Of a stretch of DNA of 64,000 nucleotides, positions 42,101-51,655 are shown one piece after another; within the stretch, counting starts at the first letter, position 1; the number at the start of each line of letters is the position of its first letter. The DNA is taken from positions 1 to 64,000 of IMG/VR virus record IMGVR_UViG_3300049027_000047; one strand, written 5' to 3'. The notes below the pieces were generated by a model that was not told where the DNA came from, did not search any database, and saw only the letters and a list, made by a program, of their open reading frames with translations. A program made the position numbers and the translations under genes. This stretch comes from a virus.

Positions 42101-45100
42101 CTGATGCCAACCTTAAACCCATTCTGGACCGTCTCATTGCCCGTGCTGAACAGCGGGCCAACGAGATCAAGTCAGCATCAAAGACGGATACAAAACCCTC
42201 CACAACCCAGACATTTGCGCCGGGTCTATCACAGGAGCAGCGTGCGGAATTTGTCAAAACCGTTGGAGAGGCTGCGAGATCCGTTCCCGAGCAATCACGA
42301 TGGGGTGATGACAAGGTGTTCATCTCAGACCTGTACAAGGAGTGGTCTAAATCCCATCCCGAATCTACCTTGGAAGACTTCAAGGAGATGCTGACGGAGG
42401 CCCGTGGAGAGGTCCAGCTTGGTCGTCTTGACTTGGTTGAGTCCCTCAAGCCTGAGCAACGTCAAAAGATGAATGAGTCCATGATTCACTACATGGATGA
42501 ACAATGGAGCCTGTTGAGGATTCCAACCCAGAAAGCGGCCCCCAGTGCTGAGACGGTTGAGGAAAGAGCAGCACCTGTCAAAAAGCCCGTACTCAGGGAA
42601 GCCCCTGAAGGACTGACTTTCCCAAAGATTCCCACCCAGCAGTCAACCGTAAAACCAACAGGCCCACCCAAAGCTCCTGTCCCGGTTCAGCAAGAGGCTA
42701 CGCAAGAACCAGAAATAACCTCTCTCAAACGTGCTGTAGTAGATGCAGAGAGAGTTTCCCGTGGTGCTGAGGCCATCCCCACCCCTAAACGTCGCGGGTG
42801 GTCGCAGGCAGACCTTGAGGCTGAGGCGCAAGTCAAAGCCAACCCAAAGGCAGGACAAGAACTGCTGGCAAAGCTTCAGGCCAATCCACGTGCTCTGTCC
42901 GACACGGAGAACTCCCTTCTCTTGTTCTACAAGGTGGATGTGCGTAATGCCATCGACAACGCCTCCAAAGCAGTCAATGAAGCAACCTCAGAGACAGACA
43001 AGGCTGACGCTCAAGCTGTCCTTGACCAACTTCTCAACGAGTACAACAACATTGATATCTTCAGCCGTCTTGCAGGAACGGAGGCTGGACGGTCTCTCAA
43101 CGCCCGCAAGATGGAGCGGGAACTCCTCAAGCGGGACATTAGCCTTGCATCCCTCCTCCAACAGTACCGCAATGCCAAAGGAGAGTCTCTTACAGAGACT
43201 GAGCGCAAGGAGGTGGAGAAGAATGCCGAATCCCTTCAGAAGGCGCAGGAGAAGGTTGATAAAGCCAAGGCTGACAAAGAGACTCAGAAGTCCAAGCCTG
43301 TAGAACGACAGATTGCCAAGGACACCTTAAAGCAGGTCCGGGAAGAACGCGCCTCCGTGAAAGGCGGTGTAAAGAAGCGCCTCGCTGAGAAAGCCAAGGG
43401 GGCCAGGGAATGGCGCAAGGCGAATCCTTCTCCTGTTGCTGAGCTGGGTCAGGCCGATGTACCGGAAGCTGTTGAGCCAGTTAAACAAGCAGCCCTAGAA
43501 GCCCTGGAGCCGCCGTCACGTCCAGTTCCTAAAATCACCCTGAAAGCTCCCACTGCTGAGCAGCAAGCTCGCATGGAGATGATGGACAAGGCCAGGAAAT
43601 CTGGCCCGGTGAGAGCTATTGCCAAGGAGGCAAAACCTTCAAAAAAGGTCACTGTTGCAGAGTTACGAGACAGTGTGCGAGGGACCTATCCTGCTCTGAA
43701 CAAGGCGGCTGGCTCTGAGGTGGTGGACGAGTATTCCGAGCAGGCGTTTGCCTATGAAGGCGATGCCATGGCATTGGCTAGAACCTTGGGTAACTTTGAT
43801 GTCGCAGTTCTGGACGGTCCTTGGAACAATTTCGCCAAAACAATAGGTCTTCCTCACAATGAGGTCTTCAGACATCTTTCCAACCTGCTCAACCAGGTTG
43901 ATTCAGGGACTCCTCGTGGAGTTGTTGCAGAAGATCTAGACCGGGTGATTGCCCGAATTCCTGAATTCGTCAAGGCGCTACGCAGTCTCTCCAAAGAACA
44001 GCTGGATACCCTTAAGAGCCTTGGTAGCACCGTCGATTACAAGGCTGCCGCTGATGTTTACGAGACCGTTGCTCCCGAGGTGTTTAACTCCTTCAGGGAC
44101 TACATCCTGACTGAACCTGAACAGGGCCTGAGCGCTCCAAGTTCACTCACTGATAGCAACATGCCTCCTGGAGCTGCATCCATGAGAGGGAAAAGCATGT
44201 CTCAAACCTCTAAGGAAGTTGGAAAATACAAATCGCAAGCCTGGGAGAAGGCGAAAGTGGATGCAACCAAGGGGCTTAAAGGGTCCAAACTTGCCAAGGC
44301 CAACAAGGCGATTAGCTACTTAGAAAAGGCGCTGGATAAATATCAGCACCTTTTTGTAAAAGGCGTGCGCCTGTCTGATCCTTCTGTTGGATCTGATGCC
44401 GAACACATTGCTGATGGAACTCCAATGTGGCCGGGAGAGTACTCGGGGAAAACCGATCTTGTCATTGATATTCCGAATTTTTTAAATGCATTTGCAGAAA
44501 AGCCTAATGCAAAGACAATTCAAACCCAGGTCGAAGAGGAAATCGTCCATCGCGGCGTGATGGCGGTAATTTCTCCAGAGGAGGCCGCAAGATTGTGGGA
44601 AAATCTCCCGAAAGGGATTCAGGAGCGTGTCCACAGGACCTATCACTTTCGCAACATTCTTTCTGGAAATTTGGCGGCTGATCTTGCTCCAGATTTGACG
44701 GAAAACCAAAAATCCAACTATGCGCACGAGTTTCTCAGAGCACTGATTTCTGACAAAGTATTTCGTGGGAGAGTCACTGAGTCTGTTTTAAGCAAGGACC
44801 TTCCACTCGCCAGGAAGGTGATGCTGTATCTTCAGAAATATGTAGAGCGGCTTCGTGAAATGCTCTCTACAGCTCCAAAAGCTGTTCAGCAGGAGATTCG
44901 ACTTTATGAGGATCTGGTGTCCCGCGCCTTGAGAGACATGCAGAAAGGCATTCCGCGTCTTGGTGGATTGCGCTTCTCTTCTAAAACGCCTGGAGCGCCT
45001 TCTGTCGCAGGCAATGTATTCTACCGTGCTGGAGATGCTGATGAGGTTGGCATCAAGCCTTGGTCTTCATGGACTCGTAAAAAAAAGACCGCTGAAGCTT

Positions 45101-48100
45101 ACCAGGACAATCCTGGATTCGGCGGTCCAGTGATACGTTCAGAATCGTTGCCAAGTGATCTAAACATCTATGAACTAGATCGCCCTTCAAGACGCGTCTT
45201 TGGGGACATGGCAGAAGCTATTGGCCTAGATAGAGAGACCGGGGAAGATTGGTTTGATTCTGGATACCAATACCCATGGGAAGAATCGTCAAATGCAAGG
45301 AAGGCCTTCGAGGAGTCGGAATTTGATGCCATTGAGTACACAGATGACTTTCCTGCTGGAGCAAGAACCATTGTTTTCACTCGACCAGTATCCTCATCCC
45401 CAGTTGAGGAAGGTCTCTCAGCGCCTTCAGCCATCAACGCACATGCCGAAGCACTAGCAACTATCGGCGCTGAGTACATCGAGAACGGAGCAACCACCCT
45501 CCCAAAGTACACCAAAGAACTGGTGAAGGAGTTTGGAGAATCTGTCCGTCCACAGGCCCAGATGCTCTTTGAACGGTCCAAGGAGATTCGTGAAGAGACC
45601 CAAAAAGAAATCGCTGCTGAAGAAGAGGCGATCAAGAACTCCTCTGATCCCGCCAAGGTGCTGGAAGCTGGGAAAAAGCGGCTAGAAGACCAGCCGTCTG
45701 ACAAGGTGAACAAGAAACTGGCGGCGGACATCTACAGGGCCTACATCCGTTCCAAACCCTCCATGAAACCGGAGGATATCGTAGCCAGTGTAACCAAGGA
45801 TATTCATGGGATCTACCCCAATGCCACGGAGAGCGATGTCCGTGTTGCTCTGACAGACTACGGGAAGGCCAAGTGGCCCAGCAAAGACGCTCTGAAAGCC
45901 AGAGAGGCTGAGGATCGGAGGATCATCCGGTTGATTGAGTCTATCGAGAGGACCAAGAGAGGAGATAAACCACTTAAATCAGGTCTCCAGCGCAGCAAGC
46001 CCACCGCAAGGGAGCGCGAGCTGACCAAGGAGTTGAAGGACCTGATGCGTGACAACAAGGTTGAGACCACCTCTGAGGCTCAGCTGACCTCTTCACGGAA
46101 AGCCATTGTCAACCGCCTCAAAAACCAGATTGAGGAGTTGAATAGGATCATTGAAGGTAAGGCCAAGCCTGGAAAGGACCGTCAGACCGTCGAATACGAC
46201 CAGGAAATCAACGACCTCATCAAAGAGCGAAATGACCTCAAGGCGTATGTCGATGATCTGACTGGACCCTCTCCATCTGGGAAGTGGAACCAACAGGCCC
46301 AGCGTGCTGCAAAGGCTATGGCAGAGTATTACCGCCGTAGAATTCAGCAGAACGACCTTCGCAGCAAGGTTTCCCCGTCATTTAAGGCTACCGAAGAGAC
46401 TGATAAACTCAAACAGGAGGCATTGGATGCCAAGGCTGAGTTTGACACCCTTCGAGATGCTGCTGGGATCACCCAGGAGGAGCAACTGGCCTTGCAGAAA
46501 GCTGCTCTGGAGAAGAAGGTAGCTGAACTGGAGAAACAGATCCAGACTGGTCAGAATCCCCCAGAAGGCAAGAAGAGGGCCAAGTTCTCTGAACTGGAAC
46601 CACTTAAACAACAACTCAAGAGCCTTCGTTCCACCATCAAACTTCTGGAAGGCAAAACCCCAGAGACTGCAAGGGCCAAAGCTGCTACCAAGGCCATCCA
46701 GAAGTCCATCGACGAACTGCAACGCAGGATCGCCCAGAAAGACACCTCCAAGCCTGAAAAGAGGACTCCCGTGGACAACGAGGAGCTTCGAGCACTGCGT
46801 CATGAGCGTGACTTCTGGAAGGAAATCTATGATGGAGTCAAAGAGGCTGAAAACCCACGCAGACTCCCTGAAGAGATTGCCTTGGACAACCTCAAGCGCA
46901 GGATCGAGAAGAAGCGTTATGAGGCTGAGAAGGGCATCAAGAATCAGGAGTATCTTGCTGTGCCTCCCGTGAATCCAATGTTTGAGCAGAGGGTGAAGAC
47001 CGCTCTGTTTGAGCAGGATCAGGCCCGTAAGGAGTGGAACAACTGGCTTCTGGAGAGAAAGCTTGCAAGCAGAGGCAAGGGAGCCAAGGCTCTGGACTTT
47101 GTTGGTGAGATGCTCAACCTGTCCCGTGGCATCATGACCTCCATAGACATGAGCGCCGTGTTGCGACAGGGAGGTTTCCTTGTGGGGGCAGACCCAAGGG
47201 ATCTAGCTAAAAGCTTCGAACCTATGATCAAGGCTTTCTTCCACGAACAGGCCCAGTTTGAAGCCATGGAGGCTATCAAAAATGACCCCGATTACGCTGC
47301 ATCACAAAGGGCGCAAGTCTTCCTCTCAGACATGAATGACTCCGATCTATCCAAGATCGAGGAGGCGTTTTTCAGCCGCTGGTTGAAGTATGTAAAGGGA
47401 TGGAAAGGGGCTGCGCTTGGTGCCGTCATCGGAGGGGCCACGTTTGGACCTGTCGGAGCTATTGTAGGGGCTGGGATTGGCGGTTCTGGAGCCATTCAAG
47501 GCTCTCAGCGTGCGTACACTACCTTCCTGAACGTCCTTCGCTTTACTCGGTTCAAGGCTATGAAAAACGCCTTGGAAGCCAATGGTCCAGAACTGACCTT
47601 GGAGGAAGGGCGTCAGCTCGGAAAGTTCATCAACATGGCGACCGGAAGAGGTTCTTACGGGTTGAGCGAGAAGAATGCCGCGAACCCATTACTATCAACG
47701 ATTTTCTTTGCTCCCCGGTTGGTGGCATCGCGGTTCAATCTCCTGTTCGGCCAACCGCTCTACGGCGGCACAATGCGGACAAGGAAGGCGATTGCCAAAC
47801 AGTATGCCGGATTCCTTGCGTCAACTACGCTGGCCCTCGGCCTATTAGCTCTGATGCGACCGCCAGAGGATGATGATAAGAAGTTCATTGAGTTTGATCC
47901 ACGGTCTGCCGACTTCCTCAAGGCCCGGTTTGGGAACACCCGTCTTGATATTTTTGGTGGTCTCCTGCAAGTGACTGTACTTCTTAGCCGTCTTTTCACA
48001 GGAGAGACCAAGACAATAGCAGGCAACGAAGTTGCTTTGAGGGACACGTTCAGGCCGTTGGAATATCTACGCGAAAAGATGGGCAAGGAACTCTTGGGAG

Positions 48101-48375
48101 ACAAGCCCCGCATTGGTGGTGGAGGTCTCGATGTGATCGGGCGCTTTCTACGTAGCAAGCTCAGCCCCATTGCAGGATCTCTATCCAACATAATGGATGG
48201 CAAGGATTTCAACAATGAGCCTACATCTGTGCAGAAAGAGCTTGAGAAGATGCTGGTCCCCATGAGCGCCAACAGCATCTTGGAGGCCATGGTGGACCAA
48301 GGAATCCCCAGAGGAACAGCCCTTAGTATTCTCGCATGGTTCGGGGCTGGACTACAAACCTACGAGCCCAAATAA
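39151..48375 (+). CDS. giant polyvalent internal virion (ejection-type) protein, 3,074 aa
   Basis: Regions by eye: helical N-terminus; a domain ending DNVVMHGAS (about 671); a duplicated EExxHR...LWxNLP...HEF unit (877-935 and 1793-1858) that looks zincin-like; coiled coils (about 1350-1430 and 2140-2600); an ADP-ribosyltransferase-like domain (about 1953-2085, opening FYRAGDADE and ending FDAIEYTDDFPAG); a Gly-zipper membrane segment (about 2750-2787); and a C-terminus resembling large-polyvalent-protein domain LPD38. Such proteins are packaged and ejected with the DNA. Domain names are pattern-based inference. Confidence 0.75.
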   Translation: MATNILPPDIDEITGSEDWKTFTPDQRNALVDDWAVQARNAQDWSPDELKALDESVDYFRANALETFGEQAKRIVKEGAVGAVKSLAALPLAVPKLGFQTGKLTGYGQDPNVSSRELVEAAPEIAKMGVAGEQTIQGLDTLRRQYDPFTDTDEEWEGEFDSLRQDVLDRKLPEDPDKLYDYLKKKAFKIAQQNAKFYGGEADDYMPQEFQGGNDEEIFKNYFNQALTGKRPEGFIEFRDDTVPQQGLVTKNQSRSLITSPENLGLLMKFSATRNPMYFEALKQRLGRSRERQVSDAVMEYIEDRRGEGDFFDDAAQTIFSVGGQFPEAGKAMEEEVKALASSPVDMASTVFSFGLGKQAVRQAVERNLLKSAGSVAAGVGTEFLEGALSGVADTSIPDPKNILEQGLMEAVGGGVIQGAGASVAALREAANRSAIPLDESTPVETVDSAQPLLTPEEQVEIVPLSPEVEETLAQADVVDQASSPLTAEVLREEADALYQEETSPIEEPVEPAVTEQALEEGAVDLASMTQEEYADYLAENGTPEGVSMYDALTARPDQRGFTAAQRVEAYQKNKDASKAFTQRMVDLWEALRRTPIDGILARGADSGWTNFEVGQDTHQARTDRYKSYATLRDPLALSQEQAVGFLEALRDAGYNGQVKFPGMGTRALLGFDNVVMHGASQQDAALGEQVARQFFGGDLTATQFGVDRGGKSHSQSLAEQTEAKRKANEGAKSNDPTGAGTTSNASQAEVSQPAPQGTQPTGGAKAATQARPVNLSQQNPLLEADPVGRLASQIEQAEAAEVDPAEKSKLTAFRDQLPAILDRYRNLFEGVMFTRLRSGGGVTTGELTDTLRIDPQRLLENIMAAPTTEDSIVAFETMMDEEFRHRVTLELDRTNPEFKTDLQALWDNLPEDVKTASAELYFKETGARYNSDWQAKHEFFRQYWQDADIRRLTEASLKEGGRFEFLQRLLDSFVKALRSLREGADANLKPILDRLIARAEQRANEIKSASKTDTKPSTTQTFAPGLSQEQRAEFVKTVGEAARSVPEQSRWGDDKVFISDLYKEWSKSHPESTLEDFKEMLTEARGEVQLGRLDLVESLKPEQRQKMNESMIHYMDEQWSLLRIPTQKAAPSAETVEERAAPVKKPVLREAPEGLTFPKIPTQQSTVKPTGPPKAPVPVQQEATQEPEITSLKRAVVDAERVSRGAEAIPTPKRRGWSQADLEAEAQVKANPKAGQELLAKLQANPRALSDTENSLLLFYKVDVRNAIDNASKAVNEATSETDKADAQAVLDQLLNEYNNIDIFSRLAGTEAGRSLNARKMERELLKRDISLASLLQQYRNAKGESLTETERKEVEKNAESLQKAQEKVDKAKADKETQKSKPVERQIAKDTLKQVREERASVKGGVKKRLAEKAKGAREWRKANPSPVAELGQADVPEAVEPVKQAALEALEPPSRPVPKITLKAPTAEQQARMEMMDKARKSGPVRAIAKEAKPSKKVTVAELRDSVRGTYPALNKAAGSEVVDEYSEQAFAYEGDAMALARTLGNFDVAVLDGPWNNFAKTIGLPHNEVFRHLSNLLNQVDSGTPRGVVAEDLDRVIARIPEFVKALRSLSKEQLDTLKSLGSTVDYKAAADVYETVAPEVFNSFRDYILTEPEQGLSAPSSLTDSNMPPGAASMRGKSMSQTSKEVGKYKSQAWEKAKVDATKGLKGSKLAKANKAISYLEKALDKYQHLFVKGVRLSDPSVGSDAEHIADGTPMWPGEYSGKTDLVIDIPNFLNAFAEKPNAKTIQTQVEEEIVHRGVMAVISPEEAARLWENLPKGIQERVHRTYHFRNILSGNLAADLAPDLTENQKSNYAHEFLRALISDKVFRGRVTESVLSKDLPLARKVMLYLQKYVERLREMLSTAPKAVQQEIRLYEDLVSRALRDMQKGIPRLGGLRFSSKTPGAPSVAGNVFYRAGDADEVGIKPWSSWTRKKKTAEAYQDNPGFGGPVIRSESLPSDLNIYELDRPSRRVFGDMAEAIGLDRETGEDWFDSGYQYPWEESSNARKAFEESEFDAIEYTDDFPAGARTIVFTRPVSSSPVEEGLSAPSAINAHAEALATIGAEYIENGATTLPKYTKELVKEFGESVRPQAQMLFERSKEIREETQKEIAAEEEAIKNSSDPAKVLEAGKKRLEDQPSDKVNKKLAADIYRAYIRSKPSMKPEDIVASVTKDIHGIYPNATESDVRVALTDYGKAKWPSKDALKAREAEDRRIIRLIESIERTKRGDKPLKSGLQRSKPTARERELTKELKDLMRDNKVETTSEAQLTSSRKAIVNRLKNQIEELNRIIEGKAKPGKDRQTVEYDQEINDLIKERNDLKAYVDDLTGPSPSGKWNQQAQRAAKAMAEYYRRRIQQNDLRSKVSPSFKATEETDKLKQEALDAKAEFDTLRDAAGITQEEQLALQKAALEKKVAELEKQIQTGQNPPEGKKRAKFSELEPLKQQLKSLRSTIKLLEGKTPETARAKAATKAIQKSIDELQRRIAQKDTSKPEKRTPVDNEELRALRHERDFWKEIYDGVKEAENPRRLPEEIALDNLKRRIEKKRYEAEKGIKNQEYLAVPPVNPMFEQRVKTALFEQDQARKEWNNWLLERKLASRGKGAKALDFVGEMLNLSRGIMTSIDMSAVLRQGGFLVGADPRDLAKSFEPMIKAFFHEQAQFEAMEAIKNDPDYAASQRAQVFLSDMNDSDLSKIEEAFFSRWLKYVKGWKGAALGAVIGGATFGPVGAIVGAGIGGSGAIQGSQRAYTTFLNVLRFTRFKAMKNALEANGPELTLEEGRQLGKFINMATGRGSYGLSEKNAANPLLSTIFFAPRLVASRFNLLFGQPLYGGTMRTRKAIAKQYAGFLASTTLALGLLALMRPPEDDDKKFIEFDPRSADFLKARFGNTRLDIFGGLLQVTVLLSRLFTGETKTIAGNEVALRDTFRPLEYLREKMGKELLGDKPRIGGGGLDVIGRFLRSKLSPIAGSLSNIMDGKDFNNEPTSVQKELEKMLVPMSANSILEAMVDQGIPRGTALSILAWFGAGLQTYEPK
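41472..41485. repeat. dispersed palindrome copy 15
   Basis: Core TCTGTCACAACAGA; the only copy in the 9.2-kb giant gene (reads Asn-Leu-Ser-Gln-Gln-Asn). Confidence 0.9.
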
Positions 48376-48377
48376 GC

Positions 48378-48932
48378 ATGTTGATCCCCAAGGTCTTCAA
48401 CACTACTCCCCAGGGAGGATGGGTTTACGTCTCAGAGTTCTCTGGGATGAGGCATGGCCCATTCTACTCCTACGACCAACTCCTGGATTCCGTCAAGAAA
48501 CACCGTCAGGCCAACGGAATCTCCACTCCTCTGGGATGGGAATATGATTTGTGGAATGACTACTGCACCCAGCAGCACGCTGACTGCAAGGAGAACAATG
48601 AAGTCCATGAAGACCAGCTAGTCACCCAGATTGGACGGGCGTTGTGGGTGGAATTGCACGAGTACACACAGAACTACCCAGATTCTCCTACAGAATCAGA
48701 TCAGAAGTACGCTGGAGAGTGGCTGGGTCATTGGATCAACAGGATTCCACGGTTCTCAAAGTGTGGATGCAGGTCCAGCTTTGACAAATGGTACTCGGTT
48801 TACCCTGCGCCATTCAGTTCAGGGGCAGAGTTCAGGCGCTGGGCTGTCATCATCCATGACAGGGTGAACCAAAAGCTGGGGAGACCGCTTTATGACGAAG
48901 GCAGCCGCACCCACCCGATATTTCAGGTCTAA
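48378..48932 (+). CDS. Erv1/ALR-like protein, 184 aa
   Basis: The C-terminal part reads CGCRSSFDKW...PFSSGAEFRRWAVIIHDRVNQKLGRP. This matches the conserved end of Erv/ALR sulfhydryl oxidases (active-site cysteines, then a helix ending in H-x-x-VN-x-x-LGKP). The start ATG at 48378 follows the giant gene stop by 2 nt. The usual CxxC is CxC here, and another two Cys pairs lie upstream. Disulfide formation in virion proteins is an inference. Confidence 0.5.
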   Translation: MLIPKVFNTTPQGGWVYVSEFSGMRHGPFYSYDQLLDSVKKHRQANGISTPLGWEYDLWNDYCTQQHADCKENNEVHEDQLVTQIGRALWVELHEYTQNYPDSPTESDQKYAGEWLGHWINRIPRFSKCGCRSSFDKWYSVYPAPFSSGAEFRRWAVIIHDRVNQKLGRPLYDEGSRTHPIFQV

Positions 48933-48991
48933 ATTTCCATTGCGCCACGTCCTCACTTGAGCCATGATGTTGCCAAGCCTTTCCAAAGCAT

Positions 48992-49032
48992 GGCTCCGTT
49001 TCCGGCTCGCGCTGGGACGGGGCCACTTTTTT
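48992..49032 (+). terminator. rho-independent terminator
   Basis: GGCTCCGT...GACGGGGCC hairpin followed by a run of six T (49027-49032), at the convergent junction between the rightward virion operon and the leftward terminase gene. Confidence 0.7.
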
Positions 49033-51103
49033 AACCAGACCCGTATGTGAAGGTCTGACCGAAGAAAGTGTCCACCTCCTGCATCTTGCGGGACCATGCT
49101 GCCCATGGGCTCTCTGCTGGAGCACCGTTTTGTGTTGCTTTGACAAGAGATGTCTCTTTGGAGGACAGATCAAACCTCTTTCTGGCGGCAAAAATGCAGA
49201 GGAATAAACTGTCTGCACGATCTGGACTCTTCCCAGTGATTTTCTTCATCTCCTCTTTGGGTTGAACCCGGATCTTTCCATTGCGCGTCTCGTAGGTTCT
49301 TGCGATCATCTGGGTGATGGTGTCTGCATCCAGACCCCTGATCTGTCCATTGCGCATCAACTCCTTCCCGACGTGCCAAAGTTCTGCCACCATCCGGTCG
49401 TAAATCTCGTTTGATGGTCTCTTGTCCGTGTTGGAAGCAGGCATGTCGCTAGGCTTCCCGCCAAATTCCACTGCCAGCCAGCCGTCTCCAATCTCCCGGC
49501 GCAGCAGAGAACCGAAGGAGGCCGCTCCAGACACGTCCACAGCCCCATTAATGACCTTGAGCTGCTTCTTCGCCAACAACTCCTTCACCTTGGCGGCAAC
49601 CTGTTCGTCCTTTGGGAGTGGATTGTTCACATCCACATCAATCCTGATGGTTTCTTTACGCTCGAAGGTCTTGTAGCCAGTGGCCGAATCGTTCCCTACG
49701 TGACCAATGGTGAAAATAGCATCATCTCCTCCATGTTTAAAGGAAGGATCAAGGCTCCAGCACTGGTCAAATCCACTTCTCCAGTTCCACCCCTGACCTA
49801 CTGGCCTGTCAGCGCCATAAGTGACAATCTCACTCTCCGTGTAGATGCTCTCAATGGAACCTGTAGGGCACCAGAAACCCCGGTACATCTGGTAGAACCC
49901 AGGAGAATTCTCACCCAGGGCTATTTTGGCATCTTCGTAATCCTGATACTCAAGAAGTCCCTTGTAGATGTTCTTTCTGGCCAGCACGTTGGGACTGGTT
50001 CTGGCATCAAACCGTATCACAAACGCTTTTTTACCCTCCCACTCAAACAAGGACTCGTTGACCGATGACCAGCCATCCTTGGGCTCGCACATTTTCCCAA
50101 GAGGATCATAGAAGCTGGTTGGGTTTCCTATCCCCACCATCTGAAAGAAGTGGTTGTTGCGCAAGTTGCTCTCTGCTGAGGAGAGCAGGTTGTCGGAAAG
50201 GTCCGTCATTTCATCGCAAATGAAGAAGAACCGTGGTCGCTTGAACCCTTTGATCTTGTTCCAAGACTTGGCGGCTTCACTTTTATCGCCTGCAACAAGA
50301 GTCATCCCAGCCTTGTCAGTGGAATCACTGCCGATCACGCAACGGATTGTTCCATCAGAAGACACCAGTTTCCCCGGGACATCCCCGCCGTAAGCGTCTG
50401 CGGCAGCACCCCAGAACTCCTCCACATCCCCCCAGATTCGACCGCGGGAATCCTTGAGTGAAGTGGAGGTGATTAAAACTTTGGTGTTGATGGGAAAACA
50501 GAGGTAATTCCATACCCCCCATGCTGCTGGAACGTAGGTCTTCCCCCCGGAAGCGTGACCGCCTATGGCAAGGAACTGCTTCTCACATAAGGCTTTAAGC
50601 ATCCTCTCTGTGTAGGGGCTGAAGACAACAGGTTTTCTGGTGTTGATGCCCCAGATCATCTCCATCCCCCGTTTACAATGCTCGTACTTGCTGATGGCCC
50701 CAGGAACCCAGATTTGGTATTCCTTCTGGGTGCGCATGTTCATTTGAGGGTTGAAGCTCAAATAGCACTGCATCTCGATCTCCACATCCAGCATGGCCCT
50801 GATGGGGACCAGTTCCACTTTCCCGCTCTTGGCTTTCCTCTCAATGCAATGAGAACCCCATCTCCTCCCGTACTTGAACCGCTCAAACTTGCCGAGGGGC
50901 TTCCTCTTCAACTGCTCTGATCCCCAATCCTCCAAAAGAGTGTCATAGGCCAGACCCAGTTCTACATCCTCAATCTCCTTGAGATTGGGGACGCCCAGTT
51001 TCTTGAAGGAAGCGACTGCTGAATCCTTGAAGCCCTCTTTGACGATGACCTGGATCAGCCCTTTTACGTCGTCTCGGGTGCGTTCCATGCTAGAAACACC
51101 CAT
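49031..51103 (-). CDS. terminase large subunit
   Basis: A 690-residue protein. ATPase: Walker A AIGGHASGGKT (about residue 185) and Walker B PRFFFICDEM (about residue 295). The nuclease half has SLDPSFKHGGDDAIF and GAVDVSGAASFG, with the spaced acidic residues of the RNase H fold. It cuts and pumps DNA into the head. It lies on the minus strand between rightward operons. The ATG at 51103 is favoured over TTG at 51130. Confidence 0.88.
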   Translation of the reverse strand: MGVSSMERTRDDVKGLIQVIVKEGFKDSAVASFKKLGVPNLKEIEDVELGLAYDTLLEDWGSEQLKRKPLGKFERFKYGRRWGSHCIERKAKSGKVELVPIRAMLDVEIEMQCYLSFNPQMNMRTQKEYQIWVPGAISKYEHCKRGMEMIWGINTRKPVVFSPYTERMLKALCEKQFLAIGGHASGGKTYVPAAWGVWNYLCFPINTKVLITSTSLKDSRGRIWGDVEEFWGAAADAYGGDVPGKLVSSDGTIRCVIGSDSTDKAGMTLVAGDKSEAAKSWNKIKGFKRPRFFFICDEMTDLSDNLLSSAESNLRNNHFFQMVGIGNPTSFYDPLGKMCEPKDGWSSVNESLFEWEGKKAFVIRFDARTSPNVLARKNIYKGLLEYQDYEDAKIALGENSPGFYQMYRGFWCPTGSIESIYTESEIVTYGADRPVGQGWNWRSGFDQCWSLDPSFKHGGDDAIFTIGHVGNDSATGYKTFERKETIRIDVDVNNPLPKDEQVAAKVKELLAKKQLKVINGAVDVSGAASFGSLLRREIGDGWLAVEFGGKPSDMPASNTDKRPSNEIYDRMVAELWHVGKELMRNGQIRGLDADTITQMIARTYETRNGKIRVQPKEEMKKITGKSPDRADSLFLCIFAARKRFDLSSKETSLVKATQNGAPAESPWAAWSRKMQEVDTFFGQTFTYGSG

Positions 51104-51142
51104 ATTGCCATCTTCCTTGGCGCAGAGCAACGGCTAAAAGTC

Positions 51143-51170
51143 TTGAACTTCCACGCTTTTACGCCACAAT
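51143..51170 (+). promoter_or_regulatory. leaderless-type promoter before a GTG start
   Basis: -35 TTGAAC (51143-51148), 16 bp, -10 CACAAT (51165-51170), 6 nt to GTG 51177. It starts between the divergent terminase and lysis-side genes. Confidence 0.6.
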
Positions 51171-51176
51171 GGCCGC

Positions 51177-51596
51177 GTGAGATTTTTTTTCAACCGTGAT
51201 ACCGGACTCCTGAGATACCGTGGGATCAGTCCTCCGGTCATGGTCGCTGGCAACACCGCCAGAGGAATCACTGTCACCATCTCTGATGACGGCTCCCCCG
51301 TGTTCCTGACAGGAGACTTCACCATTACCTGCTCGGTGAGGAATCCATCAATCTACAGTGAAGCACCTCTGGCGAACACCGATGAGTTCTCTTACGTTCC
51401 AGGAACAGCAGGAGATTATGAGGGTGTAATCGACCTATCAGGACAGGATTTGGACGAGTTCATGGCACAATCCGCCCAGAAGGATGTGGTTCTCCAATTC
51501 ACCTTGGAGCACCCGACAGGGGATACAGTCAGTTCCATTGCGGTCCCTGCCATCATGCAGAACTACACAGCTAATCCAGAGTTCAATGGTTCCTGA
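51177..51596 (+). CDS. beta-sandwich structural protein candidate, 139 aa
   Basis: Alternating strands with DDGSPVFLTGDFTITCSV and DVVLQFTLEHPTGDTVSSIAVP; resembles Ig-like or baseplate-attachment domains of phages. GTG start fixed by its promoter. Role unproven. Confidence 0.55.
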   Translation: MRFFFNRDTGLLRYRGISPPVMVAGNTARGITVTISDDGSPVFLTGDFTITCSVRNPSIYSEAPLANTDEFSYVPGTAGDYEGVIDLSGQDLDEFMAQSAQKDVVLQFTLEHPTGDTVSSIAVPAIMQNYTANPEFNGS

Positions 51597-51618
51597 TGCG
51601 CCACCGGGAAATCGCGCC

Positions 51619-51647
51619 TTGACCTTTTCTGGTAGCATTGCTATTCT
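51619..51647 (+). promoter_or_regulatory. near-leaderless promoter with TAGCATTGC spacer
   Basis: -35 TTGACC (51619-51624), 17 bp spacer ending TAGCATTGC, -10 TATTCT (51642-51647), 8 nt to ATG 51656: the lysis cassette promoter. Confidence 0.75.
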
Positions 51648-51655
51648 TCCAGAAA

